From CAVRXT01 sp049644285 (lineage in GTDB: Bacteria; Acidobacteriota; Terriglobia; Acidiferrales; UBA7541), in contig JBARRP010000344.1 of the NCBI GenBank assembly GCA_049644285.1, positions 5,749 to 69,748 of the forward strand: a stretch of DNA of 64,000 nt. The letters run 5' to 3'. The notes under the pieces were generated by a model. That model saw only the letters and a list, made by a program, of their open reading frames with translations. It made no database searches and was not told the origin of the DNA. The translations under genes were made by a program, and so were the position numbers. This document shows, one piece after another, positions 8,831 to 18,381 of this stretch; the stretch's first letter is position 1; every line of letters begins with the position of its first letter.

Positions 8831-10924
8831 ATGAAGACTCCGCGCACTTGCGTCCCGCTTTTCCTTTCAATGGGAATTGCGCTGCTGATTCCGGCGCGGC
8901 CGATAGGAAAACCTGTTGTGACGAGCCAGGCGTCATCACCGGCGCAAAAATACTCCGGGATGCGCATCGAGCGAATCTCGATTCCGATGAAAGACGGCGT
9001 CCGGCTTGCCGTGAATCTCTACATGCCCGACCGCGCGAAGCCTGCCGGGAAATTTCCCGTCATCCTGGAATACCTTCCCTATCGCAAAGATGATTGGGCG
9101 CTGGAGCGCGATTACAGCCTCTATGCTTACTTCACTCACTACGGGTATGTCGGCGCGCGTGTCGACATTCGCGGCACGGGCGCGAGCGAAGGCATTCCAC
9201 CCGACCGCGAATACTCCGATCAGGAACAAGAAGACGGCATGGAAGTGATCGCCTGGCTCGCGAAGCAGCCATGGTCGAACGGCAACGTTGGAATGATGGG
9301 AATTTCCTGGGGCGGGTTCAACTCGATCCAGATGGCGATGCGCCACCCGCCCGCTTTGAAAGCGATCATTTCAGTGGATTCGACCGACGAGCTCTTCCAC
9401 GACGACATTCACTATATCGACGGCATGATGCACGCCGACGAATTCGAGCTGGCGATGGACCAGGAACTGCCGATGACTTCTGCGCCGGATTTCCCCGTGG
9501 ACGAAAAGAGCCTCGCGCCGCGCTTCGATTCCTCGCCTTGGTTCCCGCTCTATCTGCACCAGCAGCGCGATGGCCCATTCTGGCGACGCGCCTCGCTGCG
9601 CCCGCGCTATGATCGAATGCAGATTCCCACGTTCCTCATCGGCGGGTTTTACGACGGCTACCGCGACGTCATCCCACGCATGATGACGAACGTGAAAGCG
9701 CCGGTGAAAGCCCTCCTCGGTCCGTGGAATCATACCTATCCGCATGATGCCGTGCCCGGACCGGCGATTGAGTGGCGCGAAATCGCGGTGCGCTGGTGGG
9801 ATCGCTGGCTCAAGGACGTCGAGAACGGAATCGAGACCGAGCCGCGGCTTGCCGTTTACATGCGTCACTGGTGCGTGCCCGATCCCACGATCGAGCAGAT
9901 TCCCGGCGAGTGGAGGAATGAGAAAAGCTGGCCACCCGCCGGCGAGAGAGATCGGACACTTTATCTCGACTCGGAACACTTGCTGCGAGATTCGGCTCCG
10001 GCCGCCGGCCTTCATCAACTGAAGTACGTTCCTTCGGTGGGCATCGAAGGTGGTTTCTGGTGGGGCGAAGTGACCAATGACCAGAGGCCCACCGACGCTT
10101 TCAGCCTCGTTTACGACTCTCCGCCGCTCGAGAATGACACCGCGATACTCGGGCAGCCTCGGGTGATGCTCACCGCTTCCGCCAGCGCACCGCTGGCCGA
10201 TTGGTTCGCGCGCCTTTCAGATGTGGCACCTGATGGCACCGTGACGCTCGTGACCGGAGCCGGTCTGAATGCCGCGCAACGCAGCTCATCGACAAGTCCG
10301 GCAGACCCCGAGCCCGGCCGAGTCTATCAGCTCGAAATCGAGCTGCACGTGACGTCCTGGGTTTTCCCGCGCGGCCATCGGATTCGCCTGGCGATTTCAA
10401 ATGCCATGTGGCCGATGATCTGGCCGACGCCGTATGCGATGACAACTTCCCTGGCGCTCGGCGGCGAGAATCCCTCGCGGCTGGTGCTGCCGATCGTGCC
10501 TCTCGAAGGCGAATTGGCGCCGCCGCATTTCTCCGCGCCGGGGCCGACGGAAAAACTGGCGGACGTCGAATCAAACGGCGATACCTGGCCCGGCACGTTC
10601 ACGACGGAGCAGGATGAGATTCACCATTCGACGCGAGTGAATTGGCGCGGCGATTCTTCGAGTCAATTCCCCTGGGGGCAGGAGAAATACCACGAGCAAT
10701 TAACCTATGATGTCGCGGATGCGCACAGCGACGTCAGCTCCGTTCACGGCGAAGCCGATACAACGGTCGAGCTGAAAGGCCGCACGCTGCTCTGGCACTC
10801 GGCGCTCGATTTGCGCAGCGATGGCAAGAATTTCTACTACAACTACAAACGCGAGCTATCCGACAACGGAAAGCTGCTGCGCCAGAAAAGCTGGCAGGAG
10901 ACGATTTCGCGGGATCACCAATAG
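8831..10924 (+). CDS. CocE/NonD family (X-Pro dipeptidyl-peptidase-like) hydrolase, secreted
   Basis: Serine hydrolase of the S15/CocE family. ATG 8831 gives a signal peptide (CVPLFLSMGIALLIPAR). A longer in-frame start at 8750 lacks one. The catalytic Ser is in GISWGG (about residue 159), the Asp in GGFYDGYRD and the His in GPWNHTYPHD. The C-terminal jelly-roll domain (VYQLEIELHVTSWVFPRGHR) is complete. It has 697 residues, normal for the family. It is probably exported and hydrolyses esters, amides or proline-linked peptides; the substrate cannot be told from sequence. It is monocistronic, followed by non-coding repeats. Confidence 0.85.
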   Translation: MKTPRTCVPLFLSMGIALLIPARPIGKPVVTSQASSPAQKYSGMRIERISIPMKDGVRLAVNLYMPDRAKPAGKFPVILEYLPYRKDDWALERDYSLYAYFTHYGYVGARVDIRGTGASEGIPPDREYSDQEQEDGMEVIAWLAKQPWSNGNVGMMGISWGGFNSIQMAMRHPPALKAIISVDSTDELFHDDIHYIDGMMHADEFELAMDQELPMTSAPDFPVDEKSLAPRFDSSPWFPLYLHQQRDGPFWRRASLRPRYDRMQIPTFLIGGFYDGYRDVIPRMMTNVKAPVKALLGPWNHTYPHDAVPGPAIEWREIAVRWWDRWLKDVENGIETEPRLAVYMRHWCVPDPTIEQIPGEWRNEKSWPPAGERDRTLYLDSEHLLRDSAPAAGLHQLKYVPSVGIEGGFWWGEVTNDQRPTDAFSLVYDSPPLENDTAILGQPRVMLTASASAPLADWFARLSDVAPDGTVTLVTGAGLNAAQRSSSTSPADPEPGRVYQLEIELHVTSWVFPRGHRIRLAISNAMWPMIWPTPYAMTTSLALGGENPSRLVLPIVPLEGELAPPHFSAPGPTEKLADVESNGDTWPGTFTTEQDEIHHSTRVNWRGDSSSQFPWGQEKYHEQLTYDVADAHSDVSSVHGEADTTVELKGRTLLWHSALDLRSDGKNFYYNYKRELSDNGKLLRQKSWQETISRDHQ

Positions 10925-10949
10925 CGAGGCGTTTCTGCGAGCCCGTATC

Positions 10950-11066
10950 GCAGTTGAGATTCTTCGGCTGCGCCTCAGAATGACCCGCGTGTTCGCGCGT
11001 GTATTGAGATCCTCCGCAGAAACGTGCGGAGTGCAAAAGGCGCACTTCGCTGCGCTCAGGATGACA
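10950..11066 (+). repeat. two related copies of a dispersed intergenic repeat
   Basis: Two neighbouring units start with TTGAGAT(T/C)CT(T/C)CG and end with CTCAG(A/G)ATGAC (about 10953-10984 and 11004-11066). The second carries an insert with a hairpin (CTCCGCA and TGCGGAG). A related partial unit, roughly inverted, lies at about 12437-12471 after the Rieske-TetR gap. They contain no coherent reading frame. I read them as non-autonomous dispersed repeats of the host genome. Confidence 0.5.
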
Positions 11067-11263
11067 ACGGCAAGTTCGCGGTCGCGGCGGCGGGACTCCG
11101 TGTGGAGTCCACCGGACGCACAAAAACGGAGATGACAACGACGCGCGGAGGGGCTTTCGGAATCACATGACGCTTCGAATCCCAATTCAGGATCGAACAA
11201 TGCTTGGGCGTTGCTGAGAAATTGACATTGACGGGCAGGCAGGCCGAGAGTGAGGGCGCACAG

Positions 11264-12379
11264 CTACCGCGCGGCAGCTGCGTGACCGTCTTTCAAATCG
11301 GAGGCAAGCAAACGATGGAACAGGTGCTCGCCCGCCTCGCGGCGCACCGAAAGCCGCCCCGCGACGTAGGCGCGTGAGTTGAGGCCGCGCTGCACCGCTT
11401 CGCAAATGACGATATCTTCTTCCTGGACACGATGGCTTACCGAAATGCTCTGCTGGTTGTACTCGATGTCGTCCTTATCGGCGAAATAAAAATCGAAAAT
11501 GACGAGAGTGCGATCGACGGCTAGGGGGAGGACGAGGTTTGTGTCGAGATAGCCCTCGTACCAGTTCAGCATGAAGTTCGGATACTGCCAGAAATAGTAG
11601 GCCACGTTCCCTTTGCGCGTGGCGCCTACGTCTTTGTCTTCGTTCGAAGCCTTTACCGGGCTTGATTGGACGCAGAAGCGATCCTGATTCTCGATCGTGT
11701 AGTTCACGTATTCGAGGGCGCTGTTCAATCCCTTGTGCATATGCGGGACGTGGTATCCGCCGTCGAGAAAGTTGTCAACGTACACTTTCCAATTGCATTT
11801 CAACTCGTAGGCTCGTCGCTCGAAGAAATGCAGCCCTCCGAAACCCAGCGACTTCACACGCTCGACCAGACCCCCGAGGAAATCCTCGAGGGGCGCGGCC
11901 TTCGAATCCAAATTGACGAACACGAACTTTTCCCAAGTCGCCATGCGAATCGGCACAAGCCCGTTCTGCGCGCGATCAAAATTGCAGACGCCTTCAAACT
12001 CCGTTACACCTTTCAGATTTCCTTCCAGGCTATAGGTCCAGCCATGGTACGGGCAACGAAGCTGCGCGGCGTGGCCCTGTGGCTCGTTCATCACCGCCAT
12101 GGCATGGTGGCGGCAAACGTTGTAGAACGCGCGGAGTTGATTGTCGTTCCCGCGGACGACCACGATAGGCTCGCCGGCAAGCTCGGCGGTGAAATAGTCG
12201 CCAGGCTTTTCGACCTGGTGCAGACGACCGACCATCTGCCAGGTGTGGCCGAAGACGTTGCGGCGCTCGAGCTGGTCGATGCGCGGGTCCACATACCAGG
12301 GAGCTGGAATTGTGTAGGCCTCGGCCAGCGGCGCCGATGTGTTATATGTCGCCAAGATTTCTTTCAGCGTTTGGTCCAT
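11264..12379 (-). CDS. Rieske [2Fe-2S] aromatic-ring-hydroxylating-type oxygenase, alpha subunit
   Basis: The Rieske cluster ligands are CRHHAM and CPYHGW (residues 88-111, C-x-H then C-x2-H). The mononuclear iron site is in VDNFLDGGYHVPHMH (Asp and two His, about 199-213). The length of 371 fits single-gene alpha subunits such as choline, carnitine or betaine monooxygenases. The neighbours are a TetR regulator and, across the divergent promoter, a PYROXD2-like flavoprotein and a BHMT-like methyltransferase. This is compatible with a methylated-amine demethylation pathway, but that is inference. No dedicated reductase gene is visible, so electrons must come from elsewhere. Confidence 0.85.
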   Translation of the reverse strand: MDQTLKEILATYNTSAPLAEAYTIPAPWYVDPRIDQLERRNVFGHTWQMVGRLHQVEKPGDYFTAELAGEPIVVVRGNDNQLRAFYNVCRHHAMAVMNEPQGHAAQLRCPYHGWTYSLEGNLKGVTEFEGVCNFDRAQNGLVPIRMATWEKFVFVNLDSKAAPLEDFLGGLVERVKSLGFGGLHFFERRAYELKCNWKVYVDNFLDGGYHVPHMHKGLNSALEYVNYTIENQDRFCVQSSPVKASNEDKDVGATRKGNVAYYFWQYPNFMLNWYEGYLDTNLVLPLAVDRTLVIFDFYFADKDDIEYNQQSISVSHRVQEEDIVICEAVQRGLNSRAYVAGRLSVRREAGEHLFHRLLASDLKDGHAAAAR

Positions 12380-12526
12380 GGCTGCGTGACCTTTCCTGCT
12401 CCGCTCTGTTATCAGCTTGTTGAAAAACTATTCGAGCTGTCATTCCGAGGAGTCCGCCGCGGCGGATGACAACGACGGCGACCTTTTCAGCATCCTGTTA
12501 GACCGGCGCGACGTAACGCTCGATTT

Positions 12527-13207
12527 TCATCGCGCGCCGATCGCCCCGTGGAGCACTTCCAGAAATTGGTTAATGCGGGTCTGGTTCTTTTCCGGCTCGG
12601 CCGGATGCGGGAACAGCCCGGGATCGAGCTCCTCCGTCAACAGCGCGTCCTGAAAACGCTCCATCGTCCAATCAAGGATCGACGCGATCATCGGCGAATC
12701 GATATCGGAACGCACCTCACCGCGCGCAATGCCGTAGCGGACAAACGCGGCGCTGCCGTAGGGATCTTCTTCGGCAAGGAAGCGATTGATTTCGCGCTTC
12801 AGGCCCAAGTCCACGCCGTAATTCCCCAGAAGCGCCACGCGATAGGGAATCCAATCCTCGCGGATCAGATGTTCGGTTCGCGCCAGCCAGTAGCGCAGCA
12901 CCTCGAAGAAGCCCTTCTCACGCACCCCTGACCGGCAATCGAGGTACGCCGGGAAGGAGCGCACCGCTTTCTTGTAGGCTTCGAGGAATAAGCCGCTCTT
13001 GCTCCCGAAATATTGAAAGATCGAACCCTTGGCGACGCCGAGCTGACTGGAGAGATCCTCGACGCGCGCAGCATGATAACCGTGCTCGGCGAAATGGCGC
13101 AGTGCGGCATCCACGATGCGGGCGCGCTTCGCTTCCAAGCCGCTCCGAGAATCGGCACGATGCCCGGGTGTCTTCGGGAAAGCGACCGGTTTGATCCTCA
13201 CGTGCAT
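12527..13207 (-). CDS. TetR/AcrR family transcriptional regulator
   Basis: The N-terminal helix-turn-helix covers residues 27-75 (KRARIVDAALRHFAEHG, then VEDLSSQLGVAKGSIFQYF), the classic TetR pattern. The C-terminal ligand domain is of normal length (226 residues in total). The gene is transcribed toward the Rieske oxygenase and away from the flavoprotein gene at 13316. The shared 108-bp divergent region holds a 13-bp imperfect palindrome that could be its operator. It probably controls the flanking catabolic genes; the effector is unknown. Confidence 0.85.
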   Translation of the reverse strand: MHVRIKPVAFPKTPGHRADSRSGLEAKRARIVDAALRHFAEHGYHAARVEDLSSQLGVAKGSIFQYFGSKSGLFLEAYKKAVRSFPAYLDCRSGVREKGFFEVLRYWLARTEHLIREDWIPYRVALLGNYGVDLGLKREINRFLAEEDPYGSAAFVRYGIARGEVRSDIDSPMIASILDWTMERFQDALLTEELDPGLFPHPAEPEKNQTRINQFLEVLHGAIGAR

Positions 13208-13292
13208 GGGTGGTGACCCTCAGTCATGGAGTGTCCGTTGAATTTGTGCATTTCGAAGCAATTATGCTATCTATCTCGATTGAATTCTGTCA

Positions 13293-13305
13293 TGACTACT
13301 GGTCA
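13293..13305. promoter_or_regulatory. candidate TetR operator in divergent promoter
   Basis: TGACTACTGGTCA is a 13-bp imperfect palindrome (five of six pairs match) just 11 bp before the flavoprotein start codon. The overlapping 8-bp palindrome GTCATGAC is at 13289-13296. TGAC-N5-GTCA-like operators are common for TetR-family repressors. Binding is inferred only from position and symmetry. Confidence 0.4.
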
Positions 13306-13315
13306 AAAGTAAAGC

Positions 13316-14926
13316 ATGATTCCGCTGCCACACAACTCTTACGACGCCATTGTCGTCGGCGCTGGTCACAACGGCTTGACGGCCGCGGCCTATCTGGGGC
13401 GTGCGGGTCTCTCGACGCTTGTGCTCGAGCGACGCGAGATCGTAGGCGGCTGCTGTGTGACCGAGGAAATCGCTCCTGGCTGCCGCGCGTCCACGACTTC
13501 CTACATCGCGAGCATGCTGCGCCCGACGGTGATCCGCGACCTCGATCTCGGCGCTCATGGCCTCCGCATGGTGCCGTGCGACCCGGCGCTCCTCGTGCCG
13601 TTCCCGGATGGCTGCGTGGTTCCGTGGTGGGCCGATCAGGCGCGCACCGTTGCAGAATTTCGCCGGATTTCGCCCCGCGATGCGGACGCCTTTGTGCGCG
13701 TCGACGCGCAGTTGAAAAGACTTGCGCGTTACCTTCAGCCGTTTTTTCTCGAGGCTCCGCCGGACGTGCATTCCCGCGGAGTTGACGGACTGCTGGAATT
13801 TTTCCGCGTCAGCAGGCGCTTCCGCCGGATTTCCGGCGATGAAATCGCGCAACTCGTCACCTTCCTTACGGGCAGCCTGGGAAAATTTCTCGATCGGAAC
13901 TACGAGTGCGAAAGAATCAAGACGATGTTTCTCGCGAACAATGTTTACGGAAAGCACGGCGGACCATACGACCCGGGCTCAGCGCTCGGCTTGCTCTTTC
14001 ATTTGTTAAGCGGAGGCGACGGAGAAATCCAGGGATTCTACGGCCATGTCATCGGGGGAATGGGCGCGATCACTCAGTCGCTGGCTTCCGCCGCGAGAAA
14101 ATTCGGAGTCGAGATTCGCACTTCCGCTCCGGTGGCAAAGATCAAGACCCGCAACGGACAGGGTGTCGTGCTCGAAGACGGCGCCGAAATTCCAGCGCGA
14201 GTTGTTTTGTCCAACGCTGATCCGAAGCGGACGTTTCTTCAATTGATGGATTCGAGCGAGCTGCCTTCCGAGTTTCTCGAAGCCGTTCGCGGAATCAGGA
14301 TGGCTGGTCCCTGCGCCAAGGTGAATTTGGTCCTGAGCGAGGAGCCGCGCGCGAAAGGCATACCCGTGGATTGGCCGGCACCGCAGAGATCGCTCTTCAC
14401 GCTCGTGCCTTCTCTGGAATTCGCCGAGCGCTGCTACGACATTGCAAAATTCGGTGAGATCCCCGAGGAACTCTGGGTCGATTGTGTCGTGGCCTCGAAT
14501 GTGGATGAGACGCTCGCGCCCAAGGGCAAGCACATAATGACGTGCTTCGTCCAGTACGTGCCCTATCGTCTGCGGCAAGGGACATGGGATGAAAAGCGCG
14601 GCCTGTTGGGCGACCTCGTCGTGAAGAAGATCGCCGAGTATGCCCCGAATGTGCCAAATGCGATTCTTGCGCGGCAGGTGCTGACCCCTCTCGATCTCGA
14701 ACGCATCTACGGCTTGACCGAAGGCAACATTTTCCACGGCGATCTTTCGCTCGACCAGTTGTTTTTCATGCGACCGGTGGCGGGCTGGGCGCAGTACCGC
14801 ACACCAGCTCGCGGCGTATACCTCTGCGGGGCCGGGGCGCATCCCGGCGGCGGAGTAACGGGCGCGCCCGGCTACAACGCCGCGCATCAAGTTCTGCGAG
14901 ATTTGAAGCGAGGCCGGGTGCACTAG
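13316..14926 (+). CDS. FAD-dependent oxidoreductase, phytoene-dehydrogenase/PYROXD2-like
   Basis: The N-terminal FAD motif is VVGAGHNGLTAAAYLGRAG (about 12-30), followed by E-R-R-E-I-V-G-G-C-C. The C-terminal FAD motif is GVYLCGAGAHPGGGVTGAPG (about 502-521), diagnostic of the CrtI-like/PYROXD2 branch of amine-oxidase-fold flavoproteins. The length of 536 is typical. No other carotenoid gene is nearby, so a desaturase role in pigment synthesis is not supported. It is divergent from the TetR gene and precedes a methyltransferase gene by 90 bp, probably in one unit. Confidence 0.8.
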   Translation: MIPLPHNSYDAIVVGAGHNGLTAAAYLGRAGLSTLVLERREIVGGCCVTEEIAPGCRASTTSYIASMLRPTVIRDLDLGAHGLRMVPCDPALLVPFPDGCVVPWWADQARTVAEFRRISPRDADAFVRVDAQLKRLARYLQPFFLEAPPDVHSRGVDGLLEFFRVSRRFRRISGDEIAQLVTFLTGSLGKFLDRNYECERIKTMFLANNVYGKHGGPYDPGSALGLLFHLLSGGDGEIQGFYGHVIGGMGAITQSLASAARKFGVEIRTSAPVAKIKTRNGQGVVLEDGAEIPARVVLSNADPKRTFLQLMDSSELPSEFLEAVRGIRMAGPCAKVNLVLSEEPRAKGIPVDWPAPQRSLFTLVPSLEFAERCYDIAKFGEIPEELWVDCVVASNVDETLAPKGKHIMTCFVQYVPYRLRQGTWDEKRGLLGDLVVKKIAEYAPNVPNAILARQVLTPLDLERIYGLTEGNIFHGDLSLDQLFFMRPVAGWAQYRTPARGVYLCGAGAHPGGGVTGAPGYNAAHQVLRDLKRGRVH

Positions 14927-15016
14927 AACGAAGGTCGAACCGGGCCGATGCACATGTAGCGGCCGCCTCCAGGCGGGTGTCGCGATCGAGGACTCGGGTC
15001 AAAATGAGGAGACACA

Positions 15017-16000
15017 ATGAAGAAGAAGGGCATCCTTGAAAAACTTTCGGAGGGCGTTGTCCTGGGCGATGGCGGCTATCTGCTCGAACTCGAAAAGCGG
15101 GGCTGGGTGCGGGCCGGACCGTTCACGCCGGAAGTGGCGCTGACGAATCCGGAGGCGTTGCGGCAATTGCACATCGAATTCCGCGAGGCGGGTGCCGAAG
15201 TGCTTCAGGCGCTTACCTTCTACGCCAGCCGGGATAAGCTTGCAACGGTCGGCCTGGAGAATTCGCTCGAAGCCTTGAATCGCGCTGCCGTTCGCATTGC
15301 CAAGGAAGTTGCAGGAGACCGCTGCCTGGTCGCAGGCAACCTGAGCCTGACGTGGATGTACGAACCGGACGGTGAATCGTCGACGAATCGCGTCCGGCGG
15401 TTGTTCGACGAACAGCTCGAGGCGCAAGTGGACGAAGGAGTGGACTTCATTATCGGCGAAACTTTTTCGTGGCTCGGCGAGGCTCTTCTCGCGGTCGAGT
15501 GCACCAAAGCAACGAAGCTGCCCACGATGGTGACCATGTCCTTCGAAAACGAGGATGTCACGCCCGAGGGAAAGACCCCCGGCGAATGCGCCCGCGCGCT
15601 CGCTGATGCCGGGGCCGATATCGTCGGCGTGAACTGTCTGCGCAGTCCGGAGCACTCTTTGCCGCTCGTTGTGGAAATGCGCCGCGCCGTCTCGGGCTAT
15701 ATCGCGTGCCAGCCGGTGGCTTTCCGCACCACCGACAAAAACCGCGATTTCACCAGCCTGCCCGCGTTTCCCCTGGAACTCGAACCGCTACAGCTCAGCC
15801 GCCGGGAAATGGCCGACTACGCAGTGAAGGCTCGCGATCTCGGCGTCAATTTCATCGGTGCGTGCTGCGGTGCTGTTGCATCACACATTCGCGAAATGGC
15901 GCGCGCGCTAGGCAAATTGCCGGCGGACGAGCGCGTCTGGAAGAAGGGCGGCGAGCGGCCGATGTCCGCTTACGAATATTACGGCCACGATCAGAGATAG
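15017..16000 (+). CDS. homocysteine S-methyltransferase family protein (BHMT-like)
   Basis: ATG 15017 follows a strong ribosome binding site (GAGGAG). The TIM-barrel methyltransferase domain fills the protein. The three zinc-binding Cys are visible as GVNC (about residue 206) and GACCG (about 283-284). GDGGYLLELEKRGW at the N-terminus and the length of 327 fit betaine-homocysteine methyltransferase rather than cobalamin MetH. It would move a methyl group from betaine or a related donor to homocysteine. The Rieske oxygenase and PYROXD2-like enzyme close by make methylated-compound catabolism a reasonable context. Confidence 0.8.
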   Translation: MKKKGILEKLSEGVVLGDGGYLLELEKRGWVRAGPFTPEVALTNPEALRQLHIEFREAGAEVLQALTFYASRDKLATVGLENSLEALNRAAVRIAKEVAGDRCLVAGNLSLTWMYEPDGESSTNRVRRLFDEQLEAQVDEGVDFIIGETFSWLGEALLAVECTKATKLPTMVTMSFENEDVTPEGKTPGECARALADAGADIVGVNCLRSPEHSLPLVVEMRRAVSGYIACQPVAFRTTDKNRDFTSLPAFPLELEPLQLSRREMADYAVKARDLGVNFIGACCGAVASHIREMARALGKLPADERVWKKGGERPMSAYEYYGHDQR

Positions 16001-16232
16001 TTGTTTCGGCTTCGGATGGCGTCGCCGGGGCGTCCTGGAAGACCCTTGGCTCTCCGGGACCCTTGGTTCTATCCTCGGTGTGGGCAGTCTCTGAATCCAG
16101 CGGGACCAACTTGTAGCTCCGCGGTCCCGGTGGCACCATAGCGAATCGAACGAAACGATCCTGCCGACCGGGAGCCGCCAAGCGCTCCGGGTGAACTGGC
16201 ATGCACCGGCTCAAGAGTGCAAGTAGACGCCG

Positions 16233-17405
16233 ATGAAAATCCTGATTTACGTCCACAGTTGGGCGCCTCACATCGGGGGGGTTGAAACAATCACGCGCGA
16301 ACTGGCAGAGGGGCTGACCCGTCCGCCGAAAGACGGCGATTCCATGCAAGTGACATTGGCGACGCAAACTCCAGCCGGCACAATGGACGATGCCTCGTGG
16401 CCTTTCCGCGTGGTCCGGCAGCCGGGTTTGGTGGAACTTTTGCGGCTGATGCGCGACGCCGATGTGATCCACGTGGCTGGGCCTGCTCTCGCTCCTCTGA
16501 TATTGGGGCTTCTGCTGCGAAAGCCCCTGGTCGTAGAGCACCACGGATTTCAATCCACATGCCCCAACGGCCAATTGCTCTACGAGCCCACCCGTTCGCC
16601 GTGCCCGGGCCACTTCATGGCCAAACGTTACCGGGAATGCCTACGCTGCAATGCCGCTACCGGCCGGGGAACGAGCTGGAAAATGTGGACGCTTACTTTC
16701 GCGCGCCGATGGCTATGCAAAGCCGTCTCGGCCAACATCACTCCGACGGCTTGGCTCGAAGAACAGCTGAAATTGCCTCGAACGACAACAATTCACCACG
16801 GGCTTTCCGCCGGCGTAGGCAACCAAGGCGTTCTTGTGAAAGACCGCCAGCCTGGGATCATCAATTTCACGTTCCAGGGCCGTCTTGTCAGCACCAAGGG
16901 CGCTCAAGTGATCCTGGCGGCTGCCGGGCGGCTGAAATCGCAGAGACTTCCGTTTCATCTGAATTTGATTGGCGATGGACCGAACCGGCGGAATCTCGAA
17001 TCGCTCGCGCATGAATTCCAGATCCACGATGTCGTTCGATTTCTCGGCTACCGTTCTGGACAAGAGCTCGAGGCGGCGCTCGCGGAGGCCGACGCGATGC
17101 TCATGCCGTCTCTGGGCGGTGAAGTCTTCGGACTCGTTGCGTTGGAAAGCATGCTGCGAGGCAAGCTGGTTGTCGTTTCCGACATCGGCGCACTGACTGA
17201 AGTGGTTGGTGATGCGGGCATGGTTTGCTCAACCGGAGACGTCGATGCTTGGGCGACCTGCATGGCGAAACTGATACAAAACCCCGCACTCTGCTCCGAA
17301 CTGGGAGGCAAGGCGCGCGAGCGTGCCTTGAAATTCTTTTCCGAAGACACGATGATTCACGAGCACCTAAGAATGTATGAACGAGGGATCACACGAAGCC
17401 GATGA
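16233..17405 (+). CDS. glycosyltransferase family 4
   Basis: GT-B fold enzyme. The N-terminal domain starts with ILIYVHSWAPHIGGVETI, the usual GT4 acceptor-side loop. The C-terminal nucleotide-sugar motif includes FQGRLVSTKGAQVILAA and the E-x7-E region (GGEVFGLVALESMLRG, about 302-317). It has 390 residues. A cluster of Cys between residues 104 and 140 (TCPNG, SPCPGH, CLRCN) may bind zinc, an unusual insertion for GT4. Its stop overlaps the next glycosyltransferase start by 4 bp. The two probably build an exported glycan. Confidence 0.85.
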   Translation: MKILIYVHSWAPHIGGVETITRELAEGLTRPPKDGDSMQVTLATQTPAGTMDDASWPFRVVRQPGLVELLRLMRDADVIHVAGPALAPLILGLLLRKPLVVEHHGFQSTCPNGQLLYEPTRSPCPGHFMAKRYRECLRCNAATGRGTSWKMWTLTFARRWLCKAVSANITPTAWLEEQLKLPRTTTIHHGLSAGVGNQGVLVKDRQPGIINFTFQGRLVSTKGAQVILAAAGRLKSQRLPFHLNLIGDGPNRRNLESLAHEFQIHDVVRFLGYRSGQELEAALAEADAMLMPSLGGEVFGLVALESMLRGKLVVVSDIGALTEVVGDAGMVCSTGDVDAWATCMAKLIQNPALCSELGGKARERALKFFSEDTMIHEHLRMYERGITRSR

Positions 17406-18241
17406 TTCCAACCGAGCCGACAGCTCAAGCCCCTGCGCCTGTCGACATCGTCATACCGGTCTACAACGAGCGCCCGGACGCGATCGAAGCCACGTTGGAC
17501 GCGTGCCTCAATCAAACCTATTCTGCCTCGCGCATTTTTCTAGTCGACGACGGCTCTTCTGTTCCCGTGTCTATTTCCCGGCGAATTGAAATCACGGGTC
17601 GAGTTGAGTTGATACGATTGCCCCAAAATGGCGGCATCTCGAAAGCGCGCAACATCGGAATTGCAAAGTCTGACGCAGCGCTGATCGCTTGCGTGAATTC
17701 GGAGATCTTACCTGCTCCGGATTGGGTAGCGACCTGTGCCAGCCATCTTCTGGAGCATCCCCGGGTCGGCCTCTGCTACACACGAATGGTCCCCCACCGT
17801 CCACAGCGCCTTCTTACGCGCTGGCGGATGCGTTTCCAAGAACCAAAGTTCGGGGACACAACAAAGCAGGTTCCTTTTGCGCCTGGCCACGCCATCATGG
17901 CGAGGTGCGAGGCGCTTGATCGAGTTGGCGGCTTCACGGTTGGGATGCGATGCGACGAAGATTCGGACATCTGCCTGCGGATCGCCAAAGCGGGATGGGA
18001 AACACACTACATTGCAGCAAGCCGCTGTGTCTCAATTCAAGACGACAGCTTGAATGTGCTGGCCAAGAAAGAGCTCACCCGGAGCGATTGGGAGTCGCCT
18101 GAGGACTACCCGCACGGGCGGTTCCTATTGCATCGAACGAAATGGACAACCGTGCGGATGGCGCGCAATTTAGTGAAGGGCCGGCTCTACTCTGCCGGTG
18201 GATCTGGCTGTTTCCATCACTGCATTCAAAATTGCGACTGA
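17402..18241 (+). CDS. glycosyltransferase family 2
   Basis: GT-A fold. VDIVIPVYNERPDAIEATLD is near the N-terminus. The DDGSS motif (about 51-55) and NGGISKARNIGI (about 77-88) are classical GT2 elements. The D-x-D-equivalent position reads CVNSE rather than a D-x-D, and the catalytic acid region is MRCDEDSD. It is 279 residues, a little short at the C-terminus but without a visible frameshift. It is translationally coupled to the GT4 gene (ATGA overlap). Confidence 0.8.
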   Translation: MIPTEPTAQAPAPVDIVIPVYNERPDAIEATLDACLNQTYSASRIFLVDDGSSVPVSISRRIEITGRVELIRLPQNGGISKARNIGIAKSDAALIACVNSEILPAPDWVATCASHLLEHPRVGLCYTRMVPHRPQRLLTRWRMRFQEPKFGDTTKQVPFAPGHAIMARCEALDRVGGFTVGMRCDEDSDICLRIAKAGWETHYIAASRCVSIQDDSLNVLAKKELTRSDWESPEDYPHGRFLLHRTKWTTVRMARNLVKGRLYSAGGSGCFHHCIQNCD

Positions 18242-18381
18242 ACGCACTCGAACCGCTCGGGGAAAGTGATGTTGTTCCCAGCCCGGCGGGACAGCGTCAT
18301 CCGAGTACACGAACTTTCAGGACATTCCGAAGGAAAGGCGATCAAGGCAAGAATCCCCGTTGACGTTGCAAGCCGCCGAGC

